The notes beneath the pieces are model-generated. The model was given only the letters and a program-made list of their open reading frames with translations. It was not told where the DNA came from and made no database searches. The position numbers and the translations under genes are program-made. A stretch of DNA of 11,591 nucleotides from Chloroflexota bacterium (lineage in GTDB: Bacteria > Chloroflexota > Anaerolineae > Promineifilales > Promineifilaceae). Position 1 is the stretch's first letter; every line of letters starts with the position of its first letter. Below, one piece after another: positions 5,750 through 11,591 of the stretch. Where the stretch lies: contig JAHEEY010000107.1 of NCBI GenBank assembly GCA_024640485.1, positions 1 through 11,591 on the forward strand, written 5' to 3'.

Positions 5750-6721
5750 ATGAACAGTGAAGATGTCAGGTTTTTCAGCGGACTCTCCAATCCGAGATTG
5801 GCGCAGAAGATCGCCGATCATCTCGGCATTCCCTTGTCAGGGACACACGTATCACGCTTCAGCAACGACAATCTGTTCATTCAGCTGGGGGCAAGTGTCC
5901 GAGGGCGGGTAGTCTATATTGTGCAGTCACTGACCCCGCCGGTCAGCGACCACCTGGTGGAGCTGCTGATGATGCTGGATATCGCCAAAAGTGCCGCTGC
6001 CCGCGAGGTCCATGCGATCATCCCCTATTTCTCTTATGCCAGGTCTGACAAGAAAGACGCCCCGCGCATATCGATTACCGCTCGCTTGATCGCGGATCTG
6101 CTTAAGACAGCCGGAGCCACTCATGTGATGACCATGAACCTGCATTCGCCGCAGGTCCACGGCTTTTTCAGCATGCCTACCGATCCATTAACCGCTCGAG
6201 GTTTGTTCCTGGACTATTTCCTCAAGAAGGAACTGAATCCCGCCGAGGCGATGGTGGTAGCGCCGGACATGGGCCGGGCCGGTTCGGCAGCCCGTTTTGC
6301 GGCGCTGCTGGGACTGCCGGTAGCCACCGCCAGCAAAGTACGGATCTCCGATACCCAGGTCAAGATCGGCGGCCTGCTGAAGCGGCAGATATACGGCTTC
6401 AAGCATGCCCTGGTCTATGACGATGAAATCGCCACCGCCGGATCGGTAACTGAACTGAGCAAACTGCTGGTCAGAAAAGGGGAAGTAGAAGACATCACCT
6501 TGATCTGCACCCACGGGCTGTTTTTGGGAAAGGCGGAACAGAGATTGGCCGCAATTCCGCAGATCAAGGAGATTGTCACCACAGATACCACCATGATGCC
6601 CGATGACCGGAAGCTGCCCAATTTAACCATCCTTTCGGTAGCTCAGATTTTTGGTGAAGCGATCCGGCGCAACTACCTGCATGAGTCAATCGGCGATCTG
6701 TTTACCTTCGGGTATAGTTAG
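5750..6721 (+). CDS. prs: Ribose-phosphate pyrophosphokinase (PRPP synthase), variant active-site loop
   Basis: The 323-residue protein has the two-domain PRPP synthase layout. The enzyme makes phosphoribosyl pyrophosphate from ribose 5-phosphate and ATP for nucleotide, His and Trp synthesis. Visible are FSGLSNPRLA (9-18), the SxTPPVxDHLVELLMMLD segment, IPYFSYARSDKK (91-102), TMNLHSPQVHGFF (128-140) with the metal-binding His132, VVAPDMGRAGSA (169-180), the flexible-loop SKVR (195-198) in place of the usual EKRR, and the PRPP loop DDEIATAGS (224-232). The common bacterial form of that loop is DDMIDTxGT, so Asp is Ala at 228 and Thr is Ser at 232. FSNDN also replaces the usual FSDGE near 38. 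The overall length and other motifs argue for a working enzyme of a divergent clade. GGGAGA lies 9 bp before the ATG. A stem-loop beginning at the stop codon closes the gene. Confidence 0.9.
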   Translation: MNSEDVRFFSGLSNPRLAQKIADHLGIPLSGTHVSRFSNDNLFIQLGASVRGRVVYIVQSLTPPVSDHLVELLMMLDIAKSAAAREVHAIIPYFSYARSDKKDAPRISITARLIADLLKTAGATHVMTMNLHSPQVHGFFSMPTDPLTARGLFLDYFLKKELNPAEAMVVAPDMGRAGSAARFAALLGLPVATASKVRISDTQVKIGGLLKRQIYGFKHALVYDDEIATAGSVTELSKLLVRKGEVEDITLICTHGLFLGKAEQRLAAIPQIKEIVTTDTTMMPDDRKLPNLTILSVAQIFGEAIRRNYLHESIGDLFTFGYS

Positions 6722-6757
6722 GGGCTCGCACTGACCATTGGTTCACACGCGAGCCCC
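6721..6757 (+). terminator. GC-rich stem-loop at the end of the PRPP synthase gene
   Basis: GGGGCTCGC (6721-6729), beginning with the last base of the stop codon, pairs perfectly with GCGAGCCCC (6749-6757) across a 19-nt loop. No T-run follows. The position suggests a transcript end or 3' stabiliser. The rest of the 141-bp gap to the kinase gene shows a TTGACA (6763-6768) without a matching -10 and then the kinase ribosome-binding site. Confidence 0.5.
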
Positions 6758-6862
6758 CAACATTGACAGCAGCTGGCAATTGGGGTCAAAGGGCTTTCAG
6801 GGAACTGTTGAGGCGGCTGATGCTGCCAATGTGACCCATTAAACGAACGAGGAATAACGAAA

Positions 6863-9835
6863 ATGACCTTCCGATCGGTTCCGGCTGCAGAGTTTGAACA
6901 AGGCTCCAAGCGTGGTGTGGTATGGCGTATTAATGTTGAGATCGCCAGCGAGAGCCAGGGATTCGGCCTGGAAATTCACGACGAGGTGATTCTTGGTCGG
7001 GACTCCGATTCCCCAAACGCAGTTGATCTTTCGCAGTATGGCGCTGCCGGGCTGGGCGTTTCCCGCCAGCACCTGATGCTTCGTCCGGCCAGTTCCAGCC
7101 TATATGCCTTCGACCTTGGCAGCACCAACGGCACCCTACACAATGGGCGGCCGATGAACCGCACCCCAGTTCGCCTCTCCAATAATGACCAGCTGATCCT
7201 GGGCCGGATGCGGATGAAGATTCAGATCGTTGACCGGCCTGCTTTTCAGACGACACTGTTGGTCCGCCAGCCTACCTTCGCAGACGCTCTGGCCCAGATC
7301 GCCAAAACATTGACCTCACAGTTGGATTTGGAGGAAGTATTGAGCCAGATTGCCGAGATCGTGACGGTAATGACTGCCGCTGGCAAGACTGGCATCTGGT
7401 TGGCTGATGAGCAAACCGGCGAACTACGGCAGGAAGCGGCGCATGCCCCAGACGAGGAGCGCCTGATTGAGTCAGGGTTGGAAGCCTCTTTGGCCGGCAG
7501 GGCGGTCAGCAGTGGCGAGATCCAGCGTCACGGCTTCTTGCCGGAAAATGAGACTCCAGGCCAGACCCGGGTCTTCGAGGAATCGCTGGTTTTCCTGCCG
7601 ATCACCCTGGCGGGAGTGGCGGTGGGGGCGCTGGGTGTGGCCCACGCGCAGAGAGGGGCCAAGTTCAGCGAGCGAGAAGTGAAGCTTCTCGAGACGATCA
7701 CTGAGTTCGCCGCCATCGCTATTCACAATGTCAGGCTGTATCGTAATGTGGAAGAGTATAGCCGGACCCTCGAACAGCAGGTGGATCAGCGCACCATTGA
7801 ACTGGCGAATGCCACCAAGCGAGCGGAAGAAGCCAGGGAAGTTGCAGAAGCGGCAAATCAAGCCAAGAGTACCTTCCTGGCCAACATGAGTCATGAGATT
7901 CGGACGCCGATGAATGGTGTAATTGGTATGGCCAACCTGCTCCTGGACACCGAGCTGACTGCCGAGCAGCGGGAGTTTTCGGAGACGATTCACATCAGCG
8001 GCATAGCGCTTCTCCGGATAATCAACGACATCCTTGATTTTTCGAAGATCGAAGCCGGTAAGATGGAGCTGGAAGCGGAACCGTTCGATATAAGGGGCCT
8101 GGTGCTGGGGACAGTTGAATTCCTCTATCCAGAAGCGTGTGAGAAAGAAATCGAGCTGGTCTGCAACATAGAGGACACGGTTCCCAACGGCTTGATCGGT
8201 GACGAGTCGCGCCTGCGGCAGATCTTGTTGAATCTAATCAGCAACGCATTGAAGTTCACCCATGAAGGGGAAGTGGTCGTATCGGTTGGGCTGCAAGTGA
8301 ATGATCAGGCTGCTGCGAGCGAAGGGCCATTGACGCTGCAGTTTTCGGTCCGTGATACCGGTATCGGGATACCTGCCGAAAGAATGGACAGCCTGTTCGA
8401 TTCGTTCAGCCAGCTAGATGCTTCGACGGCCCGCCAATATGGCGGCAGCGGGCTTGGGCTGGCCATCAGCCGGCGCCTTTGCGAGCTGATGGACGGCGAG
8501 ATGTGGCTGGAAAGCAATGTGGGAGAGGGCTCCACCTTCTTCTTCACCGTCAAGGCTGAGGAAACCTCGTCCCGCAGACAGACCCATCTGCTGGGAAAGC
8601 AGGCTGACCTGACCGGTCGCCGGGTCTTGCTAGTGGATGACAACAAGACCGCCCTGTCACTGTTAGAGAAGCGGCTGCTCTCCTGGGGGATGAAGCCAGC
8701 CGGCACCACCTCGCCGTTCCAGGCCCTTGAATGGATTGAAAGGGGAGACGTTTTCGATCTAGGGGTCATCGACATGCTGATGCCGGAGATGGATGGTGTC
8801 AGCTTAGCCAAAGCACTGAGGTCGCGCCCGGGAGCGGCAGACCTGCCCCTGATTATGTTGAGCTCATACACCATGCGAGAGATCGGAGATACAGGCCAAC
8901 TTTTCTGGCTGCACCTGACCAAGCCGGTGCGCCCATCCCAGCTGTTCAACGCGTTCATGAGCGTGTTTTCAGAGCAGGACCGTTCCCCAGCGGTGCCCAT
9001 CAAAGATTCCAAGTCTCAGTTTGACCCAGAGATGGGCAAGCGGAAGCCGCTGAACATCCTATTGGCCGAAGACAATGCCCAAAACCAGAAGCTGACATTG
9101 CTGATGCTGAAGCGGATGGGTTACCAGGCGGAGGTTGTGGTTGACGGTTTCCAGGTGCTGGAACAGATGAAACGCAAGCAATATGATCTCATCTTGATGG
9201 ATGTGCAGATGCCAGGTATGGATGGCCTCGAGACCACGCGGCGGATCTTGGAAGATTGGCCGATCCATGTCAGGCCCAGGATTGTGGCGATGACCGCCAA
9301 TGCCATGGAAGAGGACCGTCAGGCATGCTTGGCTGCCGGCATGGATGATTACGTCAGCAAACCGATCCAGGTGTCCGAGTTTGTGAACGCGCTGAACCGG
9401 ACCTTTGCCATAGGGCAGTCTGAGGCAATCCCAGCCAATCAAGCGACACCTGCCGGCTCCGGATTGCCAAAAGAACACGGGTTAGTAAAGGGCGCCATCG
9501 ACCGGCTGCTGAGAATCGTGGGCGGTGACCAGGATTTCTTGGAAGAGTTGGTCACCATATATGTCACCGACGCACCAGTTTTTGTAGCCAAGATGGATGA
9601 AGCCATAGAAAACGCAGATGTGATGGCGCTGCTGATTCAGGCACACACCCTGAAGTCAAACAGTGCCGATTTCGGGGCGATGTACTTGTCAGAGTTATGC
9701 CGCGATTTGGAAGACCAATGCAGGCTCGGAAGAATCGAAGGCAGTGATCGACTGGTGAACGAAATCCGAAATGAAGTTCCCAAAGTCATACACACTTTGA
9801 CGACACTATCAAGCATCGAAGGGCCGATTGATTGA
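6863..9835 (+). CDS. Soluble hybrid histidine kinase: FHA-GAF-HisKA-HATPase-REC-REC-HPt
   Basis: This 990-residue protein is a multi-step phosphorelay kinase with no transmembrane segment or signal peptide, so it is cytosolic. Domains in order: FHA (about 23-122) with GRDSDS (45-50), SRQH (67-70) and DLGSTNGT (84-91), the phosphothreonine-binding set; GAF (about 139-293); a charged coiled coil (294-335); HisKA with the phospho-acceptor His344 in MSHEIRTPMNG; HATPase with N-box NLISNALKFT (457-466), DTGIGIP (498-504) and GGSGLGLAI (527-535); first receiver (about 587-702) with Asp592/593, Asp637 and Lys687; second receiver (about 730-848) with Glu736/Asp737, Asp780, Thr811 and Lys833; HPt (about 875-985) with His928 in AHTLKS. 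All phosphotransfer residues are intact. GAGGA lies 9 bp before the ATG. The next gene encodes a receiver-cyclase, the likely final acceptor. The GAF ligand and the FHA partner are unknown. Confidence 0.95.
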   Translation: MTFRSVPAAEFEQGSKRGVVWRINVEIASESQGFGLEIHDEVILGRDSDSPNAVDLSQYGAAGLGVSRQHLMLRPASSSLYAFDLGSTNGTLHNGRPMNRTPVRLSNNDQLILGRMRMKIQIVDRPAFQTTLLVRQPTFADALAQIAKTLTSQLDLEEVLSQIAEIVTVMTAAGKTGIWLADEQTGELRQEAAHAPDEERLIESGLEASLAGRAVSSGEIQRHGFLPENETPGQTRVFEESLVFLPITLAGVAVGALGVAHAQRGAKFSEREVKLLETITEFAAIAIHNVRLYRNVEEYSRTLEQQVDQRTIELANATKRAEEAREVAEAANQAKSTFLANMSHEIRTPMNGVIGMANLLLDTELTAEQREFSETIHISGIALLRIINDILDFSKIEAGKMELEAEPFDIRGLVLGTVEFLYPEACEKEIELVCNIEDTVPNGLIGDESRLRQILLNLISNALKFTHEGEVVVSVGLQVNDQAAASEGPLTLQFSVRDTGIGIPAERMDSLFDSFSQLDASTARQYGGSGLGLAISRRLCELMDGEMWLESNVGEGSTFFFTVKAEETSSRRQTHLLGKQADLTGRRVLLVDDNKTALSLLEKRLLSWGMKPAGTTSPFQALEWIERGDVFDLGVIDMLMPEMDGVSLAKALRSRPGAADLPLIMLSSYTMREIGDTGQLFWLHLTKPVRPSQLFNAFMSVFSEQDRSPAVPIKDSKSQFDPEMGKRKPLNILLAEDNAQNQKLTLLMLKRMGYQAEVVVDGFQVLEQMKRKQYDLILMDVQMPGMDGLETTRRILEDWPIHVRPRIVAMTANAMEEDRQACLAAGMDDYVSKPIQVSEFVNALNRTFAIGQSEAIPANQATPAGSGLPKEHGLVKGAIDRLLRIVGGDQDFLEELVTIYVTDAPVFVAKMDEAIENADVMALLIQAHTLKSNSADFGAMYLSELCRDLEDQCRLGRIEGSDRLVNEIRNEVPKVIHTLTTLSSIEGPID

Positions 9836-9921
9836 GGATCAGCCGCTGTCGACATTGGAGCATTACACAGTTATTATTAGAGTAGGGCAGGCTGGCGGAA
9901 AATTTGGGCGCAGGAATATTC

Positions 9922-11001
9922 ATGGAAACTAACCAGACTGGACGAATTCTGCTGGTAGATGACAATCGCTTGAATCGGCTTCAACTATCAAGGGTGCTTC
10001 TCCATCTGGGATACGAGGTTGAACTTGCCGTAGATGGGCAGCAGGCAATGGGTCTGATTGAAGCGTCGCGATATGACTTGATGCTTCTAGACATCATGAT
10101 GCCGGAAATGAACGGTTATCAAGTGTTGGAGCAGATGAAGGTTGACGGCATTACCGATCTCCCAGTGATTGTCATTTCGGCACTAGATGATCTAGAAAGC
10201 ATTGTTCGATGCATTGAAATGGGCGCGGAAGATTACTTAACGAAGCCGTTTGATACGGTCCTGCTCAAAGCTCGGGTAGGTGCTTCGTTGGAGAAGAAGC
10301 GTCTGAGAGACCAGGAACGAGAGACCTGGCGGCAGCTGCAGCGGGAACAGGAGAAATCGGAACAGTTGCTGCTTAACGTCCTGCCCAGGCCCATTGCCGA
10401 CCGGCTGAAGAAGGGAGAAAAATTGATCGCGGACAGCTTTAATGACGTGACTGTACTGTTCGCTGATATCACCGATTTTACTCAGCTGTCGGCAGACCTT
10501 TCGGCCAGAGACCTGGTTCATCTGCTGAACAAGCTGTTCTCACTTTTTGATCGCCTGGCTGACGTGTACTTACTTGAGAAGATCAAGACGATAGGTGATT
10601 CTTACATGGTCGCAGGTGGACTGCCGACGCCGAGAGCTGACCATGCTGGCGCGGTAGCAGACATGAGCCTGGCGATGTTGGAAGCGGCTGAGAATTTTGC
10701 TGTGGAAGTGAGCCGCCCTATAACCATGCGCATGGGTATCCATTCCGGTCATGTGGTCGCCGGCGTGATCGGTACCAAGAAGTTCAGCTATGATATGTGG
10801 GGCGACACCGTGAACACTGCCGACCGGATGCAGTCCCACGGTTTACCTGGGCGGATTCAAGTATCTGAGACTAGCTACGAACTCTTACGGGACGCATTTG
10901 AATTTGAAGAGCGTGGCCCCACTCAAATCAAGGGCATAGGGCTGATGCAGACCTACCTGCTCTGCGGCAGAAAGGGCAGTCATGGGGAAGCGTCCAACTG
11001 A
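9922..11001 (+). CDS. Response regulator with class III adenylate cyclase output domain
   Basis: The 359-residue protein makes cAMP from ATP under receiver control. The N-terminal receiver (about 7-122) has Asp13/Asp14, phospho-acceptor Asp57 in LLDIMMPEMNG, Ser86 and Lys108. A helical linker (123-170) contains the LLLNVLPRPIADRLKKGE segment typical of cyclases joined to a sensory domain. The catalytic domain (about 173-350) has the metal-binding Asp182 (LFADITDFT) and Asp226 (TIGDSYM), adenine-selecting Lys222 and Asp291 (YDMWG), the transition-state pair Asn298 and Arg302 (TVNTADRM), and phosphate-binding Lys337. The Lys/Asp pair indicates adenylate rather than guanylate cyclase. Both half-sites' residues are in one chain, so an active homodimer is expected. 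The ATG at 9922 has AGGA 6 bp upstream; a TTG at 9904 adds six residues of no value. It lies 86 bp after the hybrid kinase gene, probably its partner. Confidence 0.95.
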   Translation: METNQTGRILLVDDNRLNRLQLSRVLLHLGYEVELAVDGQQAMGLIEASRYDLMLLDIMMPEMNGYQVLEQMKVDGITDLPVIVISALDDLESIVRCIEMGAEDYLTKPFDTVLLKARVGASLEKKRLRDQERETWRQLQREQEKSEQLLLNVLPRPIADRLKKGEKLIADSFNDVTVLFADITDFTQLSADLSARDLVHLLNKLFSLFDRLADVYLLEKIKTIGDSYMVAGGLPTPRADHAGAVADMSLAMLEAAENFAVEVSRPITMRMGIHSGHVVAGVIGTKKFSYDMWGDTVNTADRMQSHGLPGRIQVSETSYELLRDAFEFEERGPTQIKGIGLMQTYLLCGRKGSHGEASN

Positions 11002-11036
11002 CCGGGAACCATTCAAAGTCAGCTGAAAGAAAGCAA

Positions 11037-11071
11037 AAAGAGCCAACCTGGATAGCACAGGTTGGCTCTTT
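11037..11071. terminator. Bidirectional intrinsic terminator between convergent genes
   Basis: A perfect 14-bp stem (11037-11050 with 11058-11071) closes a 7-nt loop, GATAGCA. The outer end is A-rich on the left (AAAAAGAG) and T-rich on the right (CTCTTT), so it can serve the cyclase gene on the plus strand and the OsmC-family gene on the minus strand. The plus-strand T-run is short, while the minus-strand run of five T is better. Confidence 0.85.
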
Positions 11072-11091
11072 GCCTTGACAGAATAACCGGA

Positions 11092-11505
11092 TTAGGCCGG
11101 TTGAGCCACGCCCATGGTGGTGGCGGTGACTTCGAACTGGGGCGGGGTTTCCAGATGCTTCTTGACGGCACATTGGTCGGCGGCGCGGATGACGGCAGCC
11201 TTGTACTTGTCGGGGAAGGATTCCGGCACCTGAATATCCAGGTAAACCTTGCCCACCAGCCCGGTCATCCGGTTGACGTCCATACGCTGCACGATCTTGA
11301 TGTCGTCGGCGGGGATACCGCGAGAACGGCAGAAGCCCAGGACATAGATACCGGCGCAGGTGCCGATGGAAGCCAGGAATGTGGCAAACGGGGTCGCCGC
11401 GGAGGCCAGACCGCCGCCGTAAGGGGGCTGATCCGTTGGGATAGTATAAGGCCCGAAGTGTGCGTCTACGCGGTCTCCACCAGGAAAGTCAATCATTAAT
11501 TCCAT
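11092..11505 (-). CDS. OsmC/Ohr family peroxiredoxin-like protein
   Basis: The 137-residue protein belongs to the OsmC superfamily of thiol peroxidases that reduce organic hydroperoxides using a pair of reactive cysteines. The peroxidatic Cys50 lies in SIGTCAGIYV and the second Cys112 in ADQCAVKKHLE, at the spacing seen in OsmC-like proteins; an extra Cys59 sits in GFCRSRG. PYGGGLASAATPFATFLAS (29-47) leads into the first cysteine helix. Whether it is OsmC, Ohr or the less-studied YhfA-like branch cannot be settled by eye; the PYGGG-ATPF form is closer to the OsmC-like/YhfA side. GGAGG lies 8 bp upstream of the ATG at 11505. Its transcript runs toward the cyclase gene and ends at the shared terminator. 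Confidence 0.9.
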   Translation of the reverse strand: MELMIDFPGGDRVDAHFGPYTIPTDQPPYGGGLASAATPFATFLASIGTCAGIYVLGFCRSRGIPADDIKIVQRMDVNRMTGLVGKVYLDIQVPESFPDKYKAAVIRAADQCAVKKHLETPPQFEVTATTMGVAQPA

Positions 11506-11511
11506 TGTGCA

Positions 11512-11527
11512 ATTTCCTCCAGGAAAT
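11512..11527. repeat. 16-bp inverted repeat covering the OsmC-family ribosome-binding site
   Basis: ATTTCCT (11512-11518) and AGGAAAT (11521-11527) are exact reverse complements with a 2-bp centre. The Shine-Dalgarno sequence of the minus-strand gene lies inside. The centre is too small for an RNA hairpin without opening inner pairs, so a DNA-binding dimer is the more natural reading; chance remains possible, as half the symmetry comes from the Shine-Dalgarno itself. Confidence 0.35.
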
Positions 11528-11591
11528 CTGGCGGCTTGGCCGGCGCAGTTGTCACCGCCGCGCCGTGCCGCTCGTTTTTCAAAACTTAATG

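Noticed and set aside
6763..6789. TTGACA as a promoter for the hybrid kinase gene
   Set aside because: No -10-like hexamer is found 16-18 bp downstream, and the TTGAC/GTCAA symmetry is only 5 bp.
6830..6846. A CRP/cAMP-receptor site before the hybrid kinase gene (TGTGA half-site)
   Set aside because: Only one half matches; the expected TCACA after 6 bp is AAACG. A similar single half-site upstream of the GNAT gene fails in the same way.
8618..8965. First receiver of the hybrid kinase as a degenerate pseudo-receiver
   Set aside because: On checking, the acidic pair, phospho-acceptor Asp637, the Ser at 667/668 and Lys687 are all present, so there is no sequence reason to call it inactive.
8305..9012. 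A 235-codon minus-strand open frame opposite the hybrid kinase
   Set aside because: Ser-rich translation with no domain signature, lying antisense to the conserved HATPase and receiver domains.
9836..9921. A separate promoter for the cyclase gene in the 86-bp gap
   Set aside because: The AT-rich TTATTATTAGAG stretch offers several weak -10 choices but none with an acceptable -35, so readthrough from the kinase gene is as likely.
10432..10960. Guanylate cyclase or diguanylate cyclase output for the response regulator
   Set aside because: No GGDEF motif is present, and the purine-selecting positions are Lys222 and Asp291, the adenylate pair, not the Glu/Cys pair of guanylate cyclases.

Overview
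The window reads as ordinary bacterial chromosome of moderately high GC, with closely packed genes on both strands and no rRNA, tRNA, CRISPR array, insertion sequence or phage gene that I could find. The gene content fits a filamentous or environmental Chloroflexota-type bacterium: an effector-associated-domain NTPase with an 'NPF...FFGR' entry into its P-loop domain, a soluble FHA-GAF hybrid kinase, a response-regulator adenylate cyclase, Aat, and a PRPP synthase with a non-standard ribose-phosphate loop. This assignment is inferred from gene style only and is moderate to low in confidence; a cyanobacterial or other deep-branching origin is not excluded.

Layout. Positions 2-442 hold the 3' end of coaBC (coenzyme A biosynthesis). 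A DegV-family lipid-binding protein follows (575-1435), with a recognisable promoter preceded by a tandem 10-bp repeat. A PAT-like GNAT acetyltransferase (1503-1991, minus) converges on it. The GNAT gene is divergent from an EAD/STAND-like NTPase (2143-3558), and the shared intergenic region carries a 12-bp palindrome. Next on the plus strand come a DUF423 membrane protein (3632-4006), HMG-CoA lyase mvaB (4083-5009), leucyl/phenylalanyl-tRNA-protein transferase aat (5087-5668) and a ribose-phosphate pyrophosphokinase (5750-6721), closed by a stem-loop.

The right third is a signalling module. A 990-residue hybrid histidine kinase (FHA-GAF-HisKA-HATPase-REC-REC-HPt; 6863-9835) is followed 86 bp later by a REC-class III adenylate cyclase (9922-11001). 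All phosphotransfer and cyclase catalytic residues I looked for are present. The simplest reading is a complete phosphorelay (His344 to a receiver Asp, to His928, to Asp57 of the cyclase) that sets cAMP synthesis, with an FHA domain able to tie it to Ser/Thr phosphorylation. A strong 14-bp stem-loop separates the cyclase gene from a convergent OsmC-family peroxidase gene (11092-11505, minus).

The features most worth a second look are the FHA-to-cAMP phosphorelay, the EAD-NTPase that has an adaptor domain but no effector and a degenerate Walker B, the apparently leaderless mvaB transcript whose -35 box sits in an 11-bp inverted repeat, the altered PRPP loop of the Prs homologue, and the repeat architecture at the degV promoter.
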